From CAYZFD01 sp964477735 (GTDB taxonomy: Bacteria; Bacteroidota; Bacteroidia; Flavobacteriales; Flavobacteriaceae): a stretch of DNA of 27,467 nt. Below, piece after piece: positions 15,201-23,435 of this stretch (position 1 is its first letter; each line of letters starts with the position of its first letter). The position numbers and the translations under genes were made by a program. The stretch spans positions 1 to 27,467 of the forward strand of contig CAYZFD010000023.1 in NCBI GenBank assembly GCA_964477735.1, read 5' to 3'. Below the pieces are notes generated by a model. It searched no databases, was not told where the DNA came from, and saw only the letters and a list, made by a program, of their open reading frames with translations.

Positions 15201-18200
15201 ACTAGGCGTTTGTCATAATCATCTTGCGTGCCTTCGCCCGGGAGAGGCACTTGTCCTTGAATGGATTCTGCATGGATAAACATCTTTATTTTCTTGTATT
15301 GGCGCATGTCCATGTCTACGTTCTTAAACACACCACGTGCATCGCTGGGGTTTAGATCTCGTATTCTTAAGGATAAGGATTGCTCATTCTGACGAACAAT
15401 GGTATTGCTGTTATTTAATTGCTCTCGAACCACTCCGGGTGGCAATACATAGTTGATGGGAATTCGATTTTCATTTTCTAAAATATTGACTGTGCTTACG
15501 TCCATGGTTGTGTTTGCATACACCACTTTGTTTTTGTTTAAGGGCTTTGTGTAACGCCGCCAGTCTCCCCTAACAAGGTCTAGTGTACCAAAACGCAATA
15601 CTGTGGGCGCCTCAAAATCAGTCAACAACATTCGCATAAATCGAACAGACCTAAGATCACCAATACCGTTAACTGCATTGAAATAGGGTTGGAAGCTTGC
15701 ACTGTTATAAAAATCGGGACTCACTGGGATTTTAAACTGTATCCAACGTGTTTTAAGACTTTGGCCATTTGGCAATGACACTTGAACATCTTCGCGAACG
15801 TCGGTTACAAAAGGGTGGTTCCCCACATCCATTGTTTTTCGAATTGGAATTTTATACTCGAAATAACTGTCGATGGTGTTCATGGTGTTGTCACGATTCA
15901 CGTCTTCTGCATCGGGCTGGGTTGTTGAACCGCGATCGGTATCGCCCACATTTATGGGTGAATTGCCATCAGTACCATTGTAGTTTTTGTAGCGCTCCAG
16001 GACTGATCCTGAGGCACTGACAAAAAATTGATAGTTATCGCCAGCGGGATCGTTTGATGGACCATTGGTGAAAATTTGTGCTTCTTCGGCATCGCTTAAC
16101 CCATCGAGTCCCACGTCCTGCAATGCTCTGTTGCCGTCTATGGCATCAAAAGCATAGACCAAAGATTGTGAGGCCGGTGTTTTCCCCCAACTGGTGCTAT
16201 TGGTCAGGGCTGTACCGTCTTGACCGGGCAATCCATTTTCATATTGTTTTCGTCCATCCTTCAACACATCCTCTGAAATGTTTCCAAGGTGAAAGGATAA
16301 GATTCCCAACTCATCATCAGGGTCTGCAACATCTGTGAAAGTGTCTAACAGCCAAAACTCAATAAACTCTACGTTTGCTTGCTCAAAATTGGTAGAGGTC
16401 ATGGATCTTGTTATCCCCGCCCAATTTTTTTTGGGATCGGCCTGAAAAGCAGTGGGGGTATTGTTGTTGTAGGGTCCTTTTTCGCTAGGATAATAGGCTA
16501 AATCTAGTGTGTTTTGAACCGTGGTTTGACCCTGAACTAGGTCTTGTTGGGGAAAAATTTCGTTGATAAAAATTCTTCGGGTCTCGTTTGTTGAAATGTC
16601 ATCATCGGAAATTCCAGGTGGACGTTGGGATGTATAAAAAATGGGGTCGATGTTATACCAAGATAGCTTCGCACGATGATAGCCCGACGCTAAATCATCA
16701 GAGGGCGCATTCGAGCCCTCTACGCCTTCAAAAGGCACACTCGAAAGACTCCACACATAGGCACTTTTTACGTCTATGGTGGTTTGTGATCCTTCAAAAT
16801 CATCGAGGTAGGTCGTGGCCGCACCCTCAAAGTCGGCATTTCTTGGGGAACTAGACAGCAAATAGGCCACCTCTCCCCTTATGGATATATTCGATGGTGC
16901 ATCGGTATCAATATTTGGTAGTTTATTTACCATTCTAGTGAGAAACGGAATTTCTTTTGAAAAGTTTCCGTTTAAACCAAACATGGTATTGTTGACAGGC
17001 TCTACTCCATAGTTGGCTTTCTGAGTGAGCGGCCGTTCATTAAGGTTCATCACTGTGGCACCCATAATAAACTTGTCGTTGAATTTATGTTCAACATCAA
17101 AGCCCATAAAGCGCTTGTTTTGTTGCCCAAAAAAGGTGTTGCTTTCTGTGGAAACCTCAATGGGAATATTGGAATTTTTTAATCCTTCATCAAGTATTTG
17201 AACGCGCCCAAGCTGGTAGTTCACTGTGTAATCGACACCTTCGGCGAGCACACGACCTCCGGCAGTGACTCGTACAGAGCCTCTGGGAACATTAAAGGCA
17301 CCTAACGAAATGCCCTCACCACCCGAAGTTGATTTGTAACGCCCTTTTAATTGAAATTTGTTTTTTTCTATGTCGTCGAAAGCATCCGCTTTTGTATAGG
17401 CATACATTTCCCTAAACACATATTTTTTCTGATTCTCGTTATAGGATAAAGGTGCTTGATAATCTTCGGATTGCCCGCCATTGTTGTTACGAAGAATTTC
17501 GAAAAGGTTTTCACCAAATGGTTCAACCGAAGTGAAAATAATTCGACCATATTGGGGATCAACCGTTAGCCCTGGTAGGTAATCGAAAAAACCATCCCCA
17601 CCATTTTGGGGATCGTTATAAATATTGAGTTTGTCAAGGCCGAGCACTTGTAACAAAATCTTGCTGTCTAATCCTGTGGGCCAAGTGGCTTCATCGGCTG
17701 GAGTGATGTAGTTGATGGGCGATGGATCGGTGTAAAACAAATTGAGTTTAAAGTCCTCCTGACTCAATTGGTAGGCCCCGGTATTATAAATGTTTTTCAT
17801 CATCAAATCCCATGTAGGTTGATTAACATCAGTAACACTGCTTTTGAGCAATTTCACCACCAAACTGTTGTTGAAAATCTGGTTCTGACCGTTGCTATTG
17901 CCCACAGTTGTGGCATTTACCCCATCTCCTGCAAACTCCCCAACCTGATAGGTTTGACCGTTGAGGGTGAACTGAAAAGCAACACCCAAAACTTCGTCGT
18001 TACTCAACCGCTGGTTTAAGGAAATATAACCCAATTGAGGGTGATAAGTAAATTCATTTGGCTGTAATTTTCGAGCACTTTCAAGGACAGCATAATCATA
18101 ACCTTCTTTTGTAGCTGGGGCATAGGCGCCAAACCCCTGATTGGTGGTGGCGATATCTCGAATGGCTGAAGTTAGAATCGACCCAGAACCAATGGCTTTT

Positions 18201-19474
18201 GGATCTAATTTATTGACAGTATTGTCGGGATATGCCAAAGGATTAGAAGTATTAAAAAAGTTTGATACAGTGGCATCTAGGGTAGTGTTTTCAGGCGAAG
18301 CCTCACCCAAATCTTGCAGGGCAACAATGTTTCGAACATTGTTGGTATAGTTGCCGCGATTGGTCACCCAAACTTCTAGCCTGGTAATTTGAACTCCTGA
18401 GTTGATGTAGGGATATGTTTTGAGGGCCTTGTCGTATTGATCCCTAAAAAATTGTGCCATGAAAAAGTGTCGGTCTTCGTCATAATCGAGGGCGAAAAAA
18501 GAAAATTCTTCAAGTGTTCCATCGCCCTGAGCGGTTACGTTTTGCGTTTGGGAACGTTGCTCAGAAATCACCCCTGTAATGGTGGTTTTTCCAAATTGCA
18601 ATTGTGTTTTAAACCCAAACAAACTTTGTGCACCGCTAATGAGCGAACTGTTGAGGGGCATGCTCACGTTTCCAACTTCAATTTTTTGTATAATAGAATC
18701 TTCGTTGCCCCCATAGCCTTGGTCTAAAAGCTGCTCTGCCGATTGAAGTTTGTTTCCAGCTTGATCAATTTTATCTTGTGCTGTTTGTAAGCCCGACTGA
18801 AGTTTATCGGCTCCCAAAAGCCCCAAACCTTCGTTAATGTTGGGTGGATTAAATTCTAGCTTTATTAGGTTCTGAAAATCGAAAGTAGATTCTGTGTCAT
18901 AATTGGCCATGACTTTCAATCTTTCCCCAACCATGCCGTTGATGCCAACGCTAATTCTTTGATCAAAATCAAAACTAAAGTTCCTTCGATTTCTTGGCGA
19001 AAGTGCAGGATTGTCGTTTTTCTGATATCGAGCGCCCAAATCAATTGCTACAGAACCTTGAGGAACAATATCAATGGTGGAACTCCCAAAAAGTGTTTTA
19101 AAAAAATTAGATTTTACATAGAGTTGAGGAAGTAAATTGTTGAGTGCCTCTTCCCCAGCCTGATTTTGATCTTCGATAGCGCTCACCTTTTCTTTCACAT
19201 AGACTTTGATGTGTTCTTGAAGGGTCAGCCTTCGGTACTCTTCAGGTGTTAATATCAAAGGCGCTTTTATGTCAATCTCACCTGCTTTAACATGATAAAT
19301 ATATCGGTTAGAAGCTGAGTCATAGGTGTATTGGGATAATATAATTGAGGGTTGTTTTAACTGAATATCTGACTGAATGGGTGGCTGGAGGCTATCTTTA
19401 GTTTGCGCAACAGTAGTGTAGGCAACAATTGAAAACAGCCAACAACTTAGTCGGCTGAACATTTTACTGGCCAT
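12215..19474 (-). CDS. sprA: Cell surface protein SprA, type IX secretion outer membrane translocon
   Basis: A giant protein of about 2,419 residues starting at ATG 19474 (MASKMFSRLSCWLF); an ATG 4 codons later is also possible, and the frame extends to a TTG at 19501. The first 24 residues form a signal peptide ending TTVAQ. Known family members are about 2,400-2,500 residues (SprA of Flavobacterium, Sov of Porphyromonas) and form a 36-strand beta-barrel that carries cargo across the outer membrane in type IX secretion and gliding motility. Features here include the periplasmic N-terminal segment (LTPEEYRRLTLQEHIKVYVK), repeated beta-rich blocks such as RGSVRVTAGGRVLAEGVDYT, surface-loop regions with many Asn/Asp/Gly, and the last barrel strand GFTLRYNFGN at the C-terminus. 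No internal stop or frameshift was seen. It follows ruvA closely; the alternative TTG start would overlap ruvA by 4 bases. Confidence 0.95.
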   Translation of the reverse strand: MASKMFSRLSCWLFSIVAYTTVAQTKDSLQPPIQSDIQLKQPSIILSQYTYDSASNRYIYHVKAGEIDIKAPLILTPEEYRRLTLQEHIKVYVKEKVSAIEDQNQAGEEALNNLLPQLYVKSNFFKTLFGSSTIDIVPQGSVAIDLGARYQKNDNPALSPRNRRNFSFDFDQRISVGINGMVGERLKVMANYDTESTFDFQNLIKLEFNPPNINEGLGLLGADKLQSGLQTAQDKIDQAGNKLQSAEQLLDQGYGGNEDSIIQKIEVGNVSMPLNSSLISGAQSLFGFKTQLQFGKTTITGVISEQRSQTQNVTAQGDGTLEEFSFFALDYDEDRHFFMAQFFRDQYDKALKTYPYINSGVQITRLEVWVTNRGNYTNNVRNIVALQDLGEASPENTTLDATVSNFFNTSNPLAYPDNTVNKLDPKAIGSGSILTSAIRDIATTNQGFGAYAPATKEGYDYAVLESARKLQPNEFTYHPQLGYISLNQRLSNDEVLGVAFQFTLNGQTYQVGEFAGDGVNATTVGNSNGQNQIFNNSLVVKLLKSSVTDVNQPTWDLMMKNIYNTGAYQLSQEDFKLNLFYTDPSPINYITPADEATWPTGLDSKILLQVLGLDKLNIYNDPQNGGDGFFDYLPGLTVDPQYGRIIFTSVEPFGENLFEILRNNNGGQSEDYQAPLSYNENQKKYVFREMYAYTKADAFDDIEKNKFQLKGRYKSTSGGEGISLGAFNVPRGSVRVTAGGRVLAEGVDYTVNYQLGRVQILDEGLKNSNIPIEVSTESNTFFGQQNKRFMGFDVEHKFNDKFIMGATVMNLNERPLTQKANYGVEPVNNTMFGLNGNFSKEIPFLTRMVNKLPNIDTDAPSNISIRGEVAYLLSSSPRNADFEGAATTYLDDFEGSQTTIDVKSAYVWSLSSVPFEGVEGSNAPSDDLASGYHRAKLSWYNIDPIFYTSQRPPGISDDDISTNETRRIFINEIFPQQDLVQGQTTVQNTLDLAYYPSEKGPYNNNTPTAFQADPKKNWAGITRSMTSTNFEQANVEFIEFWLLDTFTDVADPDDELGILSFHLGNISEDVLKDGRKQYENGLPGQDGTALTNSTSWGKTPASQSLVYAFDAIDGNRALQDVGLDGLSDAEEAQIFTNGPSNDPAGDNYQFFVSASGSVLERYKNYNGTDGNSPINVGDTDRGSTTQPDAEDVNRDNTMNTIDSYFEYKIPIRKTMDVGNHPFVTDVREDVQVSLPNGQSLKTRWIQFKIPVSPDFYNSASFQPYFNAVNGIGDLRSVRFMRMLLTDFEAPTVLRFGTLDLVRGDWRRYTKPLNKNKVVYANTTMDVSTVNILENENRIPINYVLPPGVVREQLNNSNTIVRQNEQSLSLRIRDLNPSDARGVFKNVDMDMRQYKKIKMFIHAESIQGQVPLPGEGTQDDYDKRLVAFLRLGTDFTNNYYQIEVPLKPSAFNNGGSNRLSSDAVWNPDENSIEVSLELLTKMKAASLSKGSLNEPVYFNESLEVIQEFDPISGLPGQKKYKFAVKGNPSLGTIRTIMVGVKNPSEKLGDMLHGEVWFNELRLSEIDTKGGWAAIGALDTNIADFATISATGAITTIGFGGIDQTPNQRSREDIREYGIATNFNVGQLLPKKWGIQLPVNYNISEEFVTPEYDPFYEDIRLEDRLETAERASQKDSIRNQAVSYTKRKSINLIGVRKNKMGDAKKRPYDIENFDFSYSYNEEKQQDYEIENLLRQSVRVGAGYQYSFKPVNIEPFKKIDFGKTQKYLKWLQEINLNPVPSNVQFSTLINRNFNSQRFREVYLEGEDGAAQLALPELQQRNFLFDWTLSLNHNLTRSLILTFNASNNNIVKNYFQEDSQGNQVLNKDLGIWDGFWDVGQPNQHSQSLGLTYTLPTKFLPYLDFVDASYNYTGDFNWQRGSNVLADVVDNAGNRLGVVNTIQNANTHTLNASLNMEKFYRSMKLVKRTKNKKSAKTKVINTVIGLATSLQRLRVNYSENNGKVLPGYTQSIGFLGTLKPSWGFVFGSQADVRFEAAKNGWLTEFPEFNQQFTQVHNTRLDINATLDLLRDLKFDLTANREYSENFAENFKVENGTYNPLTPNAYGNFGISTVLLKTAFQRSDETQSKTFQALKNNRLLIAQRLATKAGIPINDVDADGFPKGYGKTNQAVLLPAFLAAYTGADASKIALGVLRSTPLPNWNVQYTGFMRLKSFRKRFNRFSIGHAYRASYTLNSFRTNLEFDPQTPNAVDQSGNFLNEILYTNVNLVEQFNPLVKFDMEFKNSIRILAEMKKDRALSLSMDNNLLTETTGNEFIMGLGYRIRNVKLRTRVAGRRTTLSGDINIKADLSMRDNLTLIRNLDLLNNQVTAGQTLWSLKLTADYALSRNLTALFYYDHAFSKFAISTAFPQTTIRSGFTLRYNFGN

Positions 19475-19497
19475 AAAGGGGCTATTGTTTAACAAAC

Positions 19498-20079
19498 TCA
19501 AATCTTTTTTAAAGCATTTTTAATCAGTTCCTCTACGCGCATTTCAGGATCGTTTTTCAATAAAATTTCGAGCACTTTTTGCGCTTGCTTTCTTTGATAA
19601 CCCAAAACCTCTAAAGCAGATAACGCTTCTTCTTTGTTTGTATTGCTTTGTGGAGCAGAAAATTCGTCGAAATCACCCAAACCAATGACCTTGTCTCGCA
19701 ACTCAATAATGACTCTTTGAGCTGTTTTTAAACCAATGCCTTTTACAGATTGAATAGCAGCCACATTCTCGGATTGTATGGCCGAACAAGCATCGGCAGG
19801 GCTAAGAGATGACAGCAGTGTTCTGGCTGTACTCGCACCAATGCCAGAAACCGAGATTAGCAAACGAAACAAAGCGCGTTCTTGCTGGTCGGCAAAGCCA
19901 TAGAGCGTGTGTGCGTCTTCACGCACCTGAAGGTGAGTATAAAGTCGAATGGCTTCACCGTCAGGGAGTTTGGCAAAAGTGTTCAACGAAATATGAATCA
20001 AATAGCCTACACCTTGGCAATCCACAACAACCTCTGTTGGAGATTTTTCTACTAAACGACCTTGGATGTGTGTAATCAT
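19498..20079 (-). CDS. ruvA: Holliday junction branch migration protein RuvA
   Basis: A 193-residue DNA-binding subunit of the RuvAB complex, which drives branch migration of Holliday junctions. The N-terminal OB-fold (about 1-62, MITHIQGRLVEKSPTEVVVD) is followed by two helix-hairpin-helix motifs (SGIGASTARTLLS, about 78-90, and VKGIGLKTAQRVI, about 112-124). A C-terminal domain (about 148-193) contacts RuvB. It is full length for the family. Its stop codon lies 23 bases before the sprA ATG, so ruvA and sprA may be co-transcribed. ruvB is found 3.4 kb away on the same strand, separated by queG and maeB. A TACTTTTG -7-like box lies 17 bases before the start. Confidence 0.96.
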   Translation of the reverse strand: MITHIQGRLVEKSPTEVVVDCQGVGYLIHISLNTFAKLPDGEAIRLYTHLQVREDAHTLYGFADQQERALFRLLISVSGIGASTARTLLSSLSPADACSAIQSENVAAIQSVKGIGLKTAQRVIIELRDKVIGLGDFDEFSAPQSNTNKEEALSALEVLGYQRKQAQKVLEILLKNDPEMRVEELIKNALKKI

Positions 20080-20096
20080 AGGATCACTGGTTTATG

Positions 20097-20104
20097 CAAA
20101 AGTA
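20097..20104 (-). promoter_or_regulatory. Possible -7 element upstream of ruvA (and sprA)
   Basis: On the minus strand TACTTTTG is an exact TAnnTTTG match, 17 bases before the ruvA ATG, in the 39-base gap after maeB. No TTG is present at the expected -33 distance, so the promoter is only half supported. Confidence 0.4.
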
Positions 20105-20118
20105 CTTTTTTTAAATGA

Positions 20119-22389
20119 TTAATTCTTGCGTTGTTGTGCATCAACGACAGCCACCGCTGCCATGTTCACCATTTCTTCAACACTAGCACCCAATTGCAAA
20201 ATATGAACAGGTTTGCTCATTCCCATCATGATGGGGCCTATAGAGAGTGCATCGTCTAACTCTTTTATTGTTTTGTAGTTAATGTTAGCCGATTCAAGAT
20301 TTGGAAATATCAGCGTATTGACACGTTTGCCCGCAAGTGTTGAAAACGGAAACTTATCGATCAACAACTGCTTATTGAGTGCAAAATCTGCTTGAATTTC
20401 TCCATCGACTAAAATTTCAGGAAAGTGGAGATGCAAGAACCTCACCGCATCGCTTACTTTAGTGACTCTAGGGTTGTTCGATGAACCAAAGTTGGCATAG
20501 GAAAGCATGGCGACAACTGGCTCCATCCCAAACATTTTAACGGTGCTGGCGGTCATTTTGGCAATAATGGCCAATTCTTTAGCTGTGGGATCTATATTGA
20601 TTGAGGTATCTGACAAAAAAAGAGGCCCTTTGTCGGTGATCATGAGGTTGGTGGCGGCCACTTTGTTGATGCCTGGTGCTTTGCCAATCACTTCTAACAT
20701 GGGTTTTACAACGGTTGGATAACTTCTAGAATATCCCGAAATCAGGGCATCGGCGTCACCCATTTGAAGCATCATGGCTGCGAAGAAGTTGCGTTCTCGC
20801 ATTTTGCTCATGGCATCGTAGAGGGTCACTCCCCGACGCTTTCGCTTGTCCCAATAGGCCTGCGCATATTTTTCCCTTGTTTTCTTTAATGTATCAGATT
20901 TTGGATCAAAAATGGTCACCTTATCTTCAAACTCCAGCTCATTCATAAGCTCTTTGATGGTCTCCTCATTACCCAGCAAAATGGGATGACCGATGCCTTC
21001 TTCATGCACAATTTGTGCAGCCTTAAGCACATCTAAATGATCGGCTTCTGCAAAAACAATGCGCTTCGGATTTGTTTTGGCACGATCGAGCAATAGGCGA
21101 ACTATTTTTTTGTCGTTGCCCATTCTCTTATACAAAGCATCTTCGTAAGCCTCCCAATCTTTGATGGGTTTTTGAGCCACCCCAGATTCCATCGCTGCCT
21201 GGGCTACAGCTGGTGGGATGGTGGCAATGAGTCGAGGGTCGAAAGGTTTTGGGATGATATAATCGTGTCCAAAAGTGAGTTTGGTTTCGCCATAGGCAAT
21301 GTTAACTTGTTCGGGGACAGGACTTTTGGCCAATTCTGCTAAGGCACGTACAGCGGCCATTTTCATGGCTTCGTTGATCTTGGTGGCCCGAACGTCTAAT
21401 GCGCCCCTAAAGATGAAGGGAAAGCCCAAAACATTGTTCACTTGATTGGGGTGATCGGAGCGCCCGGTGGCCATGATGATGTCTTTTCGGGCTTTTAGGG
21501 CTTTGTTGTATTCTATTTCTGGATCGGGATTGGCCATAGCAAAAACAATGGGGTTTTTAGCCATAGATTTGAGCATTTTAGTGGTCACCATATTGGCTTT
21601 GGAAAGCCCTATAAACACATCAGCATTTTTCATAGCGTCTTCTAGGCTGTGTAGGTCTTTTGCCGTGGCAAACTCCTTTTTTTCAAGGCTTAGATTTTCA
21701 CGATCTTGACGAATGACTCCCTTGCTATCGGTCATCACAATATTTTCAGCCCTAGCGCCAAAAGCCTTGTAGAGCTTGGTGCAAGAAATGGCTGCTGCAC
21801 CTGCACCACAAACCACAATGTTTACCTTTTCGATTTTCTTATTGGCAATTTCTAAGGCGTTCAACAAAGCTGCGGCTGAAATAATGGCGGTGCCATGCTG
21901 ATCATCATGCATCACAGGAATATTCAACTCTTCCTTTAGGCGTCTTTCTATTTCGAACGCTTCGGGTGCTTTGATGTCCTCTAAATTAATCCCACCAAAT
22001 GTTGGTGCAATGTTTTTGACTGTTTCCACAAAAGCATCAACGTCTTTGGCATTTACTTCAATATCAAATACATCTATGCCTGCAAATATTTTAAAAAGAA
22101 CGCCCTTGCCTTCCATCACAGGCTTAGAAGCCTCGGGACCAATGTCTCCAAGACCCAAAACAGCCGTGCCATTAGAGATAACCGCCACCAAGTTTCCCTT
22201 GGAGGTGTAGTCATAAACTTTGTCTAAGTTTTTTTCGATTTCCAAGCAAGGTTCGGCTACCCCTGGAGAATAGGCCAGTGACAAATCGCGCTGACTGCTG
22301 TATTTTTTGGTAGGCACCACTTCAATTTTCCCTGGCTGGGGCTCGGCATGATATTGAAGTGCCAATTTTCTGCGGCTCGGCATACTCAT
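20119..22389 (-). CDS. maeB: NADP-dependent malic enzyme with phosphotransacetylase-like domain
   Basis: A 756-residue bifunctional-type malic enzyme. It oxidatively decarboxylates malate to pyruvate, supplying reducing power and pyruvate. The N-terminal malic domain (about 1-170) carries YSPGVAEPC and the metal-binding HDDQHGT (161-167). The nucleotide-binding domain (about 170-420) has VVCGAGAAAISC (192-203). The C-terminal region (about 430-756) is homologous to phosphate acetyltransferase (IVFAEADHLDVLKAAQI, LISGYSRSYPTVVKPML, GPIMMGMSKPVHIL) but is thought to be regulatory in MaeB proteins. Length and domain order are standard. It is separated from queG by 86 bases, with a weak promoter-like element, and precedes ruvA by 39 bases. 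Confidence 0.95.
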   Translation of the reverse strand: MSMPSRRKLALQYHAEPQPGKIEVVPTKKYSSQRDLSLAYSPGVAEPCLEIEKNLDKVYDYTSKGNLVAVISNGTAVLGLGDIGPEASKPVMEGKGVLFKIFAGIDVFDIEVNAKDVDAFVETVKNIAPTFGGINLEDIKAPEAFEIERRLKEELNIPVMHDDQHGTAIISAAALLNALEIANKKIEKVNIVVCGAGAAAISCTKLYKAFGARAENIVMTDSKGVIRQDRENLSLEKKEFATAKDLHSLEDAMKNADVFIGLSKANMVTTKMLKSMAKNPIVFAMANPDPEIEYNKALKARKDIIMATGRSDHPNQVNNVLGFPFIFRGALDVRATKINEAMKMAAVRALAELAKSPVPEQVNIAYGETKLTFGHDYIIPKPFDPRLIATIPPAVAQAAMESGVAQKPIKDWEAYEDALYKRMGNDKKIVRLLLDRAKTNPKRIVFAEADHLDVLKAAQIVHEEGIGHPILLGNEETIKELMNELEFEDKVTIFDPKSDTLKKTREKYAQAYWDKRKRRGVTLYDAMSKMRERNFFAAMMLQMGDADALISGYSRSYPTVVKPMLEVIGKAPGINKVAATNLMITDKGPLFLSDTSINIDPTAKELAIIAKMTASTVKMFGMEPVVAMLSYANFGSSNNPRVTKVSDAVRFLHLHFPEILVDGEIQADFALNKQLLIDKFPFSTLAGKRVNTLIFPNLESANINYKTIKELDDALSIGPIMMGMSKPVHILQLGASVEEMVNMAAVAVVDAQQRKN

Positions 22390-22407
22390 AGTGTTTGGTT
22401 TAAGGAG

Positions 22408-22438
22408 TAAAATTAACCATTTTAAATTATCCTATGAA
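22408..22438 (-). promoter_or_regulatory. Weak promoter-like element upstream of maeB
   Basis: On the minus strand TAATTTTA (22408-22415) is one base off TAnnTTTG and lies 18 bases before the maeB ATG, the same distance as for gcvH. TTC instead of TTG lies 20 bases further upstream (22436-22438). Each box has one mismatch, so support is modest. Confidence 0.3.
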
Positions 22439-22475
22439 GTTGAATTGGGTAATAACTTGATTATGCTAAAAGTTG

Positions 22476-23411
22476 CTATTCCTTTTCTAAATTAATAAAC
22501 TTTAAATTTCGCTCTAAGCCTTTAAATTTTGTGCGTTGCACGGCACTTTTGCGAAACAAAAAATCGAAAACTTCCTCAGTGAGCTCTTTCCATTCGTTGG
22601 CTTTCATGGATAGAAGCTCGGATTTAGGTTCGAACAATGGTTCTTGGTGGGGAACCGAAAAACGATTCCAAGGACACACATCCTGACACACATCACAACC
22701 AAACATCCAATTATCGAACTTCCCACTCATTTCTGTGGGTAAGGCTTCTTTGAGTTCAATGGTGAAATAAGAAATACATTGGCTTCCATCGACCTGATAG
22801 GGTGTTCGAATGGCTTGTGTGGGACAGGCCTCTATGCAAGCGGTGCAGGTTCCACAGTGATCGGTGGTGGGCGTGTCAGGTTCGAGGGGCAAATCGAGGA
22901 TTAGCTCGGCGATAAAATAAAACGATCCTACTTTTTGGGTGATTAAGTTGCTGTTTTTTCCTACCCAGCCCAGCCCGCTTTTGGCCGCCCAAGCTTTTTC
23001 TAGCACTGGGGCAGAATCCACAAAAACCCGCCCTTGGATGTCCCCAATTTTTTCTTGAAGTCGGCCCACAAGAATCTTTAACTTTTCTTTGATCACATGG
23101 TGATAATCTTCGCCATAGGCATATTTAGAAATTTTGGGGGCCTGAGGGTCTTCTTGCTGGTCACTAGGAAAATAATTATACAGCAGGGACACTACAGATT
23201 TAGCGCCGGGCACCAACAAACGGGGGTCGAGTCGTTTGTCGAAATGACGGGCCATGTAGGCCATTTGTCCATGCTGGTTTTCGCGAAGCCACTTTTCTAA
23301 TCTAGGGGCTTCCTCTTCTAAAAATTCGGCACGAGAAACACCACAACTCAAAAACCCCAAATCTTTGGCCTGGGCTTTTAAAAAGTCTTTATATGCGGTT
23401 TGGTTGTGCAT
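22476..23411 (-). CDS. queG: Epoxyqueuosine reductase
   Basis: A 311-residue cobalamin and iron-sulfur enzyme that performs the last step of queuosine synthesis, reducing epoxyqueuosine to queuosine in tRNA. From the ATG at 23411 the catalytic aspartate is Asp132 in FVDSAPVLEKAWAAKSGLGW. The first [4Fe-4S] site uses cysteines 186, 189, 192 and 196 (CGTCTACIEACP). The second uses Cys212 and Cys239, 242, 246 (GCDVCQDVCPWN). The frame continues 4 codons to a GTG at 23423, less likely as the start. It lies 24 bases after ruvB, a probable operon. The C-terminal HEAT-like region found in some longer homologues is absent, as in many bacterial QueG proteins. Confidence 0.95.
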   Translation of the reverse strand: MHNQTAYKDFLKAQAKDLGFLSCGVSRAEFLEEEAPRLEKWLRENQHGQMAYMARHFDKRLDPRLLVPGAKSVVSLLYNYFPSDQQEDPQAPKISKYAYGEDYHHVIKEKLKILVGRLQEKIGDIQGRVFVDSAPVLEKAWAAKSGLGWVGKNSNLITQKVGSFYFIAELILDLPLEPDTPTTDHCGTCTACIEACPTQAIRTPYQVDGSQCISYFTIELKEALPTEMSGKFDNWMFGCDVCQDVCPWNRFSVPHQEPLFEPKSELLSMKANEWKELTEEVFDFLFRKSAVQRTKFKGLERNLKFINLEKE

Positions 23412-23435
23412 TTGAAAACCCACAAATCATAAAAC

